This document shows positions 6,502 through 12,995 of a stretch of DNA of 12,995 nucleotides, piece after piece. The notes below the pieces were generated by a model. It was not told the origin of the DNA and did not search any database. It saw only the letters and a program-made list of their open reading frames with translations. The translations under genes and the position numbers were made by a program. Source of the DNA: Gammaproteobacteria bacterium (GTDB lineage: Bacteria; Pseudomonadota; Gammaproteobacteria; Pseudomonadales; Azotimanducaceae); assembly GCA_002708205.1 (NCBI GenBank), contig PAMR01000031.1, forward strand, positions 1 through 12,995. The letters are read 5' to 3'. The stretch's first letter is position 1. Each line of letters starts with the position of its first letter.

Positions 6502-7776
6502 TTAGGATTCTTTGTTAAACAAGCGAAGCGCGGTACCGGCCGAGGATGGGTCTGTATAGGACTTTTCGACGTAGCCCTCAGTTCCAATGCTATTTTGAAA
6601 AGCCTGTTGTCTAGCTGCGGCTAATGGGTGGGTATAGCCGGCCCCATGGGGCCACATGCCCGGCTTTTGGACAATTTTTCGACAAATGTTTCGGGCGTGT
6701 TTTGATAAGTTTGTCCAGATAGGGTGGGGCATTGATTTTTGAAAGGTTTCGTTGGTTCTCCAGGGTGCGGCATATTCAATACTTGGTAAGGCGCGAATTT
6801 CCTTCGATAGATTGGGGGTTGCGCCGTGCCAAGCCCGGGTGTCTCGGAATATGCCGGCTCCAGCAGGAACACCAACCAGAGTTGAATAGCGCATCCAAAG
6901 GGGTTCTTGATCGAGTGTTGGCGGTTTTTGCGCTAGACCTTGAGTACCGGGAATTTGGCGTATAGGGCCATTTTCCCAGGTCAATTCCGAAACAGTGAAG
7001 TTTATCGTTATCCCAGGTGGAACGAATTCCATGACTAGTTTCTGAGTGCGGAAGTCAAGATCGGAAAAGGTCATAGTTGGGCTAATATCGAAATGCTCTC
7101 GGGCATAAATTAATCGCTCTTCGCCATTAGTCTGCGAATCAAGGCCATCCGTGTGTAAATGCTGATATTCGACCGCCCCTGGTAATGATAGGTCTCCACC
7201 ACCACCCCACACTAGATAATCTTTGGAGCCAAATAGGGCCGTCAATATTGGGGTGCTTTTAGGAAGGTCAATAAGGTCTGTCCATGCGGGGTTGTGCATC
7301 ATATGTCTGGAGGCGGAGGAAGTGCCGTAGCAGTATCTATGGGGCAATCTACCCGTTTCGGCATTGTACCTGCGGTCGTTGGTCGGGCGGTGCGAGAGAA
7401 TTTTTTTGAGTTCGAGTTCGCAGGCGGATTGCAGATTTTCTAATCGATTTGTGTCGAGTAGTTTGTCCACGACGACGAATCCATCTCTTCGATAGATATG
7501 TATGATTCTGTCGAGGTCTTCTGGAGAGCATATTTCCAGACCTCGTATACCGTTGTATTCGCGCAGTTGGTCTCTTAAATTTTGTACGGTCGGGTGGTTG
7601 TACTGGCGAAGTTTGGGCGCTCTAGGATCATCTACTCCAAAAGGGATACTTGTGGACACAGGTCTACCATGTTCGTCGACTCTTTCGTTAACAGGTGTTG
7701 CTCGGTCCCAGCCAACGGAGGTCGTTCCCGGAATCTTTATACTCTCAAGATCTTGATTAACCGTCGCCATAGACAT
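6502..7776 (-). CDS. Second phytanoyl-CoA dioxygenase (PhyH) family Fe(II)/2-oxoglutarate oxygenase
   Basis: I start this 424-residue protein at the ATG at 7776. A GTG sits just before it and another ATG two codons after, and none has a clear ribosome site. The iron triad is His208 and Asp210 (YQHLHTDGLD) and His317 (RAWHGATPN), with Arg328 placed for 2-oxoglutarate. RRDGFVVVDKLL (about 97-108) is the usual PhyH opening, preceded here by an 85-90 residue N-terminal extension that has no motif I recognise. GGGGDLSLPGAVEY (191-204) and VPAGAGIFRDTRAW (303-316) frame the jelly-roll core. It shares only the motif pattern with the PhyH protein at 2664-3719, so the two are not a recent duplication. 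It converges on the F420-type reductase and lies downstream of mobA, but separated by 164 bases with its own candidate promoter. Substrate unknown. Confidence 0.9.
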   Translation of the reverse strand: MSMATVNQDLESIKIPGTTSVGWDRATPVNERVDEHGRPVSTSIPFGVDDPRAPKLRQYNHPTVQNLRDQLREYNGIRGLEICSPEDLDRIIHIYRRDGFVVVDKLLDTNRLENLQSACELELKKILSHRPTNDRRYNAETGRLPHRYCYGTSSASRHMMHNPAWTDLIDLPKSTPILTALFGSKDYLVWGGGGDLSLPGAVEYQHLHTDGLDSQTNGEERLIYAREHFDISPTMTFSDLDFRTQKLVMEFVPPGITINFTVSELTWENGPIRQIPGTQGLAQKPPTLDQEPLWMRYSTLVGVPAGAGIFRDTRAWHGATPNLSKEIRALPSIEYAAPWRTNETFQKSMPHPIWTNLSKHARNICRKIVQKPGMWPHGAGYTHPLAAARQQAFQNSIGTEGYVEKSYTDPSSAGTALRLFNKES

Positions 7777-7800
7777 CACGTTTTTTTAGAGAACTTACCT

Positions 7801-7837
7801 GATTATTAATAATCGTAACACCCGAATTTCGGATCAA
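7801..7837 (-). promoter_or_regulatory. Candidate promoter with overlapping palindromic operator for the second PhyH gene
   Basis: GATTATTAATAATC (7801-7814) is a perfect 14-base palindrome starting 24 bases upstream of the ATG at 7776. On the minus strand TTGATC (7832-7837) lies 17 bases before GATTAT, the first half of the palindrome, so the palindrome would cover the -10 element, a common repressor position. A second, smaller interrupted repeat CCGAA-T-TTCGG (7822-7832) lies in the spacer and touches the -35 element. The promoter matches are only moderate. The rest of the 7777-7940 gap shows nothing recognisable. Confidence 0.35.
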
Positions 7838-7940
7838 TTGTTGGTGCGATAGGGCTTGCTTTCTGCGCTCTACTGTTAGTACCACGATGCGAACGCTTGG
7901 CGAATCCTACCTTCGAACGAAAATAGTAGAATTTGATACT

Positions 7941-8540
7941 TTATGAGTCGTTCAGTGATGCCAATAATTGTGAGGCTTTTGCTAATTGCGATTCTGTATT
8001 GATATTGAAGAAGTGGACTGAATAGTCGTCGAGGTTGGTGGATTGGATTTTTTCATCTAGAAACCATTTTTTCACGGCTCTGCCGCCATTTTTATAGAAC
8101 GTTTGTAGGTTATTGCTCCTCCGACGATCCATAAGCATCGTTAAATTGTGCTGTTGATTGTCAACAGTAGGGAACGCAATCCCTTGTTTTTGGGCATCCT
8201 TCTCAAGCAATGTAGTCAGGTTCTGGGGCACAAAGGGTGCATCCCCAGGGACTGTTAGCACCCATTCGGTGGTGACGCTCTGTAACGCTGCATTGAGTCC
8301 ACCCAATGGACCCTCTTCGAGGTCTAAATCGACTACGACTTCGTGATTAAGGGTTTCGTATAGAGCTACGTTCCGGGTGCAGGACAAAATAATACGATCA
8401 CATTGCAATGCAAGGCGATCCAATATGTGTTCGACAATGGTTTTTGAGCCGAGCTCTATAAGTGGCTTGTCGCGACCGTCTAAGCGAGAACCTTTGCCGC
8501 CACAAAGTACGATTCCCGTGACATTAGTTGCTTCGATCAT
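7941..8540 (-). CDS. mobA: Molybdenum cofactor guanylyltransferase MobA
   Basis: The 199-residue protein has the MobA nucleotidyltransferase signature GIVLCGGKGSRLDGRDKPLI (9-28) with Lys25 as the GTP-contacting lysine, EEGPLGGLNAAL (75-86), and the metal-binding VPGDAPF (Asp100). FNINTESQL near the C-terminus is also typical. MobA transfers GMP from GTP to molybdopterin-Mo to give MGD, needed by bis-MGD enzymes such as the formate dehydrogenase encoded upstream. Its ATG overlaps the fdhD TGA (ATGA, 8537-8540), with AAAGGA just before it, so translation is coupled. Length is normal for the family (about 190-210). A related NTP-transferase is possible, but the MobA motifs and the position after fdhD make this call secure. 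Confidence 0.95.
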   Translation of the reverse strand: MIEATNVTGIVLCGGKGSRLDGRDKPLIELGSKTIVEHILDRLALQCDRIILSCTRNVALYETLNHEVVVDLDLEEGPLGGLNAALQSVTTEWVLTVPGDAPFVPQNLTTLLEKDAQKQGIAFPTVDNQQHNLTMLMDRRRSNNLQTFYKNGGRAVKKWFLDEKIQSTNLDDYSVHFFNINTESQLAKASQLLASLNDS

Positions 8541-9382
8541 TGTCCTTTACCCATTCCGGAGTAACGATTGAACCGATCGTGTCGCAAAAAACCTATCAGA
8601 GTAATGTTCTGTTCTTCCGCTAGTTCTATCGCGAGGCTTGACGGTGGACCTATTGCGGCGACGAAAGAGATATGGGCTAGAGCAGCTTTTTGTATTAGTT
8701 CGAAACTTGCTCGTCCCGACAGTAGCAGGCCGCGCTGAGAAAGCATTTTCATCTTGCTTTCTAGTAAATAGCTCCCTACTAATTTGTCGACTGCATTATG
8801 ACGACCAACATCCTCTCGAATTTTTTCGATCTCTCCATCGCTGGTAAAGGTTGCCGCTGCATGTAAACCACCGGTTCTCTCGAATTCGACTTGTTTAATA
8901 TGTAATTTTGTTGGTAAGGCGTGCAGATCACTTTCGCTAATAGGCAATTGGTAGGGGGACCGCGGCCCGACAGCAACAGCGATTGCATCGAGGGATGTTT
9001 TGCCACATATACCGCAGCTCGAACTGGTGTAGGTGTGCCGAGTTAGTGTGTCGGGATCGAAGGCGTGATGCGGTTCGAGGACGACCTCGACGATATTAAT
9101 TAAGCCTTTATCGATTGAAGGACTGCCTACTGGATGGACACCTAGAATATCATCGGAATTATCGATGATCCCTTCGCCTTTGAGAAATCCGACAGCCAAT
9201 TCTTCGTCGGATCCAGGGGTTCTCATAGTGACCGACAGACTAAGGCGTTCTCTTTTCTTTCCATGGATGATTCGTATTTCTAGGGGTTCTTCTACGGTAA
9301 CCAGATCGTGACTTTTTGTTCCGCCATTGTGGCCGTCGTGTTCAATGGGCACTTGAATGCTGGCAGGCACACGATCAATCAT
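8537..9382 (-). CDS. fdhD: Formate dehydrogenase accessory sulfurtransferase FdhD
   Basis: FdhD takes sulfur from a cysteine desulfurase and passes it to bis-MGD, forming the sulfido ligand on molybdenum that formate dehydrogenases need for activity. The 281-residue protein shows the family motifs: EEPLEIRI (31-38), ELAVGFLKGEGII (61-73), the sulfur-carrying CGICG with Cys123 and Cys126, and REDVGRHNAVDK (189-200) followed by LLLSGRASFELIQKAA. It is cytosolic, with no signal peptide. It begins 6 bases after the fdsA stop and its TGA overlaps mobA, so it is the third gene of one operon. The ATG at 9382 has no strong ribosome site and may depend on translation of fdsA. Length is normal for the family. 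Confidence 0.97.
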   Translation of the reverse strand: MIDRVPASIQVPIEHDGHNGGTKSHDLVTVEEPLEIRIIHGKKRERLSLSVTMRTPGSDEELAVGFLKGEGIIDNSDDILGVHPVGSPSIDKGLINIVEVVLEPHHAFDPDTLTRHTYTSSSCGICGKTSLDAIAVAVGPRSPYQLPISESDLHALPTKLHIKQVEFERTGGLHAAATFTSDGEIEKIREDVGRHNAVDKLVGSYLLESKMKMLSQRGLLLSGRASFELIQKAALAHISFVAAIGPPSSLAIELAEEQNITLIGFLRHDRFNRYSGMGKGQ

Positions 9383-9388
9383 GGGGCA

Positions 9389-12289
9389 TTAACTACCGCC
9401 CGCTGGAAGTAGCTCAGTTTGCTGCTTCTCCCTTTTATCGAAACGTTCCTGCCAAGACGAACGATGGTTCGCTGGTCGTATTTCCACTGCTGTGACCTTG
9501 TATTCTGGACAGTCAGTGGCCCAGTCAGCTAGCTCGGTTGTTACCACATTTGTACCAGTAAGTGGATGATGAAAAGTCGTATAAACAACGCCGGGAACAA
9601 CACGGGTAGTGATTTCAGCTTTGAGGGTGATTTCACCAATACGGCTTTGAATGGAAACCCAATCGTCCGTTCTTACCCCTCGAAGCTCCGCATCGGAAGG
9701 ATGGATTTCTAGTCTGTCTTCTTCGAGCCATCTGGAATTTTCTGTGCGTCGAGTTTGCGCCCCTACATTGTATTGGTGGAGTTTTCTCCCCGTTGTTAGT
9801 AGCAGTGGAAATTTTCGATTTGTTTTTTCATCGGTGGGTTGATATTCCGTAATTGCAAACATTCCTTGTCCTCGCACGAATTCGTTTACATGCATGACCG
9901 GCGTTCCATCCGGCGCGTCATCATTACAAGGCCATTGAACGCTGTTTACGCGATCTAGATATTCGAAGGATACCCCTTTAAAAGTAGGCGTAAGTGCTGC
10001 TATCTCATCCATGATTTCTGCGGGTGAATCGTAGTGCATGGGGTAACCGAGAGCATTAACCAGTGCCTGAGTGACCTCCCACTCGTGCATTTCTGTTAAG
10101 GGTTTCGTGACTGGACGTACACGATTGATACGACGTTCAGCATTTATGAATGTGCCGTCTTTTTCCAAGAACGATGTGCCAGGAAGAAATATGTGTGCAA
10201 ATTTTGCGGTTTCGTTTAGAAAGAGATCCTGAACGATAACGCATTCCATTGACTCTAGAGCGGTTTCGACATGCACAGTATTGGGATCGGATTGGGCTAT
10301 ATCTTCGCCTTGGATATAGATGCCTTTGAACTGATTAGCACAAGCTTGATCCAACATGTTAGGTATACGTAATCCTGGTTCTGAATCCAGTTCAATGTTC
10401 CAATTCGATTCAAAGCTGCTTCGGGCTTCTTCATCAGACACACTGCGGTAACCGGAAAGCTCGTGTGGAAAAGAGCCCATGTCGCAAGAGCCTTGCACAT
10501 TGTTTTGGCCGCGCAGCGGGTTCACGCCAACACCTGGGCGTCCGATATTAGCCGTTGCCATGGCTAGATTTGCCATTGCCATAACCATCGTGGAGCCTTG
10601 ACTGTGTTCGGTCACACCCAGGCCGTAGTAGATCGCTGCGTTCCTCGAGCTCGCATATAGCCGCGCTGCCTGGCGAATATCGTTGGCATCAACTCCGGCT
10701 ACGATTGCTACATTTTCCGGTGAATTTTCTGGCTGTGCCGTGAATTTCATCCATTCTTGAAAAGACTGGTTATCGCACCGCTCGGAAATAAAATCTTTAT
10801 CGTAGAGCTGCTCGGTGACGATTACGTGTGCAAACGCATTCATCAATGGAACGTTTGTACCTGGTTGAAGCGCGATGTGAAAATCGGCTTGTACATGTGG
10901 CGACTTGACTAATCCTATCTTTCTCGGGTCCAAAACAATCAATTTCGCACCGTCTCGTAATCGCCTTTTCATATATGAGGCAAAAACTGGGTGGCCCTCC
11001 GTTGGATTCGCTCCAATTACGACGATCACATCCGCATGATGTACGGAATCAAAATTCTGTGTGCCAGCGGATGTACCGAATGTCTGTTTGAGACCGAATC
11101 CAGTCGGTGAATGACAGACTCGAGCGCATGTATCAATGTTGTTATTACCAAACGCAGTCCGCACCATTTTTTGAACGAGCCACACTTCTTCGCTCGTACA
11201 TCGGGATGAAGTGATTGCACCTATTGATTTTGAGCCGTATCGATTTTGCAGATTTTTAAGTCGATCAGCGGCGTATTCAATGGCGGTATCCCAATCCACT
11301 TCTTGCCAGTTGTCATCTATGCTCTCTCGAATCATCGGTTTTGTAATTCGATCGTTATGGTGCGCATAGCCCCATGCGAAGCGGCCTTTTACGCATGAAT
11401 GTCCGTGGTTCGCCATGCCATCCTTGTATGGGACCATTCGAATCACTTGGTCCCCTTTTAGTTCGGCCTTAAACGAACAACCGACTCCACAGTAAGCGCA
11501 GGTGGTCACGACACTTCGGTCTGGTACGCCCTGCTCGATGACCGACTTTTCCATTAAGGTAGCCGTAGGACAGGCCTGCACGCAGGCTCCACATGACACG
11601 CACTCGGAATCGAAAAAATTGTCGGCGCCAGTTTTTACTTTTGAGTTAAATCCTCGACCCTCGATGGTGAGGGCAAATGTTCCTTGGATCTCTTCGCAGG
11701 CGCGCACACATCGGGAACAAACAATACATTTGGATCCATCAAACGCGAAGTAGGGATTCGAGTCGTCTTTAATTTCGTTTAAATGATTGGACGTGCTTTC
11801 GTACCGGACATCACGGAGACCGACGCTACCCGCAACTTCCTGTAATTCGCAGTCCCCGTTGGCCGAACAGGTAAGGCAGTCGAGTGGATGATCAGATATA
11901 TAAAGTTCCATCACACCCCTGCGGATTCTTGCGAGTTCTTCGGTCTGCGTTTTAACAACCATGCCTTCGCTTACCGGCTCCGTGCATGATGCGATCAGTC
12001 CTCGTCTATCCTCCACTTCTACAAGACACACCCTGCAAGAACCGAAAGGCTCGAGACGGTCGGTGGAGCAGAGTTTGGGTACGGGGGTTCCGTTTTCTCG
12101 GGCTGCCCGCATGATAGACGTCCCAGCTGGTACTTTGACTTCTTCACCGTCGATAGTTAACGCGACCGTTGCGGCGCTAGGCTGTACCGGGTCTATCGTA
12201 GCCCCGGAAGCGACGTGGTTCCAAAACTGTACCCCGGTTGATTTCGAGTGTTGAGCTGGTGTGCCGAGATCTTTTTCGATGCGTAGCAT
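9389..12289 (-). CDS. fdsA: NAD-dependent formate dehydrogenase, alpha (molybdenum) subunit
   Basis: The 966-residue protein matches FdsA of soluble NAD+-dependent formate dehydrogenases. In order: a NuoG-like [2Fe-2S] domain (Cys74, 85, 88, 102), a His-Cys3 [4Fe-4S] site (His134, Cys138, 141, 147), a two-cluster ferredoxin domain (Cys188/191/194/198 and Cys230/233/236/240), the [4Fe-4S] site of the molybdenum domain (Cys264, 267, 271, 299), and the bis-MGD catalytic core. CARVCHSPTG places Cys392 as the Mo ligand with His393 beside it, so this is a cysteine and not a selenocysteine enzyme. The C-terminal molybdopterin-dinucleotide domain spans about 829-938. It oxidises formate and passes electrons to FdsB. 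An AGGAG site lies 8 bases before the ATG, and the gene starts 1 base after fdsB. The first 40 residues are an unassigned leader with no Tat motif. Confidence 0.97.
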   Translation of the reverse strand: MLRIEKDLGTPAQHSKSTGVQFWNHVASGATIDPVQPSAATVALTIDGEEVKVPAGTSIMRAARENGTPVPKLCSTDRLEPFGSCRVCLVEVEDRRGLIASCTEPVSEGMVVKTQTEELARIRRGVMELYISDHPLDCLTCSANGDCELQEVAGSVGLRDVRYESTSNHLNEIKDDSNPYFAFDGSKCIVCSRCVRACEEIQGTFALTIEGRGFNSKVKTGADNFFDSECVSCGACVQACPTATLMEKSVIEQGVPDRSVVTTCAYCGVGCSFKAELKGDQVIRMVPYKDGMANHGHSCVKGRFAWGYAHHNDRITKPMIRESIDDNWQEVDWDTAIEYAADRLKNLQNRYGSKSIGAITSSRCTSEEVWLVQKMVRTAFGNNNIDTCARVCHSPTGFGLKQTFGTSAGTQNFDSVHHADVIVVIGANPTEGHPVFASYMKRRLRDGAKLIVLDPRKIGLVKSPHVQADFHIALQPGTNVPLMNAFAHVIVTEQLYDKDFISERCDNQSFQEWMKFTAQPENSPENVAIVAGVDANDIRQAARLYASSRNAAIYYGLGVTEHSQGSTMVMAMANLAMATANIGRPGVGVNPLRGQNNVQGSCDMGSFPHELSGYRSVSDEEARSSFESNWNIELDSEPGLRIPNMLDQACANQFKGIYIQGEDIAQSDPNTVHVETALESMECVIVQDLFLNETAKFAHIFLPGTSFLEKDGTFINAERRINRVRPVTKPLTEMHEWEVTQALVNALGYPMHYDSPAEIMDEIAALTPTFKGVSFEYLDRVNSVQWPCNDDAPDGTPVMHVNEFVRGQGMFAITEYQPTDEKTNRKFPLLLTTGRKLHQYNVGAQTRRTENSRWLEEDRLEIHPSDAELRGVRTDDWVSIQSRIGEITLKAEITTRVVPGVVYTTFHHPLTGTNVVTTELADWATDCPEYKVTAVEIRPANHRSSWQERFDKREKQQTELLPAGGS

Positions 12290-12290
12290 G

Positions 12291-12995
12291 CTAGGAGCTC
12301 CTAACTATCAATGAGGTTCCGAAGTCTTCGGGGAATCGTTCCATGGCACTTCGCACTGGAATGGGGGTCATGCCGCCCATTTGGCATAAACTGGCTTTGT
12401 CCATTACCTCGCAGAGATCATCTAACATAGTGAGGTCCTTTGCAGTGGCTTTACCGTCTCGCAAAGCTTGCATCGTTTCTTTGCCTCGTACCGATCCGAT
12501 ACGGCATGGAGTACATTTGCCGCACGATTCAATTTCGCAGAATTCGAACGCGTATTGGGCCTGTTCTGCAAGGTCTACAGTATCATCATAAACAACGAGT
12601 CCGCCATGTCCGATACCGGCACCTAGATTTGTCAAAGCCTCATAGGTAAGAGGGGTATCGAGTTCATCCTCTGAGAGATAAGCGCCTAACGGCCCACCGA
12701 TTTGTACTGCGCGCAATGGTCTACCGCTCAAAGTTCCGATACCGAAGTCATGGATCAATTGGCGGATGGTGACTCCAAATGGTAGCTCGATCAAACCGCC
12801 GCGTTGAATGTTTCCAGAGATTTGGAAGGGCATTGTTCCGCATGAGGGTTTGACACCAAGATTGGCGTAGAGCTCTCCAGTTGCCTTCATAAGACCTGGG
12901 ATACTAGCGTAACTGATGACATTGTGTACGAGTGTTGGTTTGCCCAAAAGGCCTTCAATGGCGGGTACAGGTGGTTTTGTGCGTATTTGACCTCG
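12291..12995 (-). CDS. fdsB: NAD-dependent formate dehydrogenase, beta (NuoF-like) subunit, 5' part cut by window edge
   Basis: The reading frame stays open to the right edge, so only the last 234 residues are present. It begins in the family segment RTKPPVPAIEGLLGKPTLVHN, followed by RGGLIELPFGVTIRQL and QIGGPLGAYL, and carries the NuoF [4Fe-4S] motif with Cys158, 161 and 164 (ESCGKCTPCR) and Cys204 (SLCQMGG), spaced as in complex I NuoF (numbers are for the visible part). The FMN and NAD sites lie in the missing N-terminal half. FdsB accepts electrons from FdsA and reduces NAD+. The stop TAG at 12291-12293 is 1 base from the fdsA start. A TTG inside the frame at 12947 is not a start. NuoF of complex I is excluded by the following fdsA, fdhD and mobA. 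The gamma subunit fdsG should lie just beyond the edge. Confidence 0.95.
   Translation of the reverse strand, partial: RGQIRTKPPVPAIEGLLGKPTLVHNVISYASIPGLMKATGELYANLGVKPSCGTMPFQISGNIQRGGLIELPFGVTIRQLIHDFGIGTLSGRPLRAVQIGGPLGAYLSEDELDTPLTYEALTNLGAGIGHGGLVVYDDTVDLAEQAQYAFEFCEIESCGKCTPCRIGSVRGKETMQALRDGKATAKDLTMLDDLCEVMDKASLCQMGGMTPIPVRSAMERFPEDFGTSLIVRSS

Noticed and set aside
9386..9391. TAATG overlap suggesting a start inside the fdsA stop
   Set aside because: That ATG is in a different frame from fdhD and its frame shows no FdhD sequence; the ATG at 9382 is the in-frame start.
9651..9842. Plus-strand short frames inside fdsA
   Set aside because: They lie antisense to a well-conserved catalytic subunit and carry no recognisable domain or ribosome site.
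12291..12947. A separate 218-residue protein starting at TTG 12947
   Set aside because: The frame is open to the window edge and the residues before the TTG match the NuoF/FdsB family, so this is the internal part of a truncated fdsB.

Overview
The window is bacterial and densely coded, with nine complete and two partial protein genes, no intergenic gap above about 165 bases, and no RNA gene, insertion sequence or CRISPR array that I can see. The taxon is not fixed by the sequence. An F420-type (Ddn-like) reductase next to class III CoA-transferases and several Fe(II)/2-oxoglutarate oxygenases resembles the accessory gene content of F420-using environmental heterotrophs, for example SAR202-type Chloroflexota, or marine Pseudomonadota or Actinomycetota relatives. 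Base composition looks roughly balanced throughout, with no obvious foreign island.

Left and middle (1-7776) is a mosaic of small transcription units in alternating directions. On the minus strand lies a translationally coupled pair of class III (CaiB/BaiF) CoA-transferases, the second running off the left edge. Divergent from it is a PhyH-type dioxygenase on the plus strand. That gene converges on a minus-strand pair of a TauD/TfdA dioxygenase followed by a crotonase. Divergent from that pair is a plus-strand Ddn-like F420-dependent reductase, which converges on a second, different PhyH-type dioxygenase on the minus strand. Taken together the set (CoA activation, hydroxylation, crotonase chemistry, deazaflavin reduction) looks like a catabolic or modification toolbox for organic acids or their CoA thioesters. 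The substrate cannot be read from the sequence.

Right (7941-12995, all minus strand) is a formate dehydrogenase operon: the end of the NAD-binding beta subunit (fdsB, cut by the right edge), the molybdenum and iron-sulfur alpha subunit (fdsA), the sulfurtransferase fdhD and the guanylyltransferase mobA. Spacing is 1 base, 6 bases and a 4-base overlap. The enzyme oxidises formate to CO2 and reduces NAD+. FdhD and MobA complete the bis-MGD cofactor it needs.

The main points for a second look are the CoA-transferase pair, in which one subunit keeps the catalytic Asp and the other has Tyr at that place; the unusual crotonase active site; three non-orthologous 2-oxoglutarate oxygenases within 5.2 kb; and two inverted-repeat candidate operators upstream of the PhyH genes.
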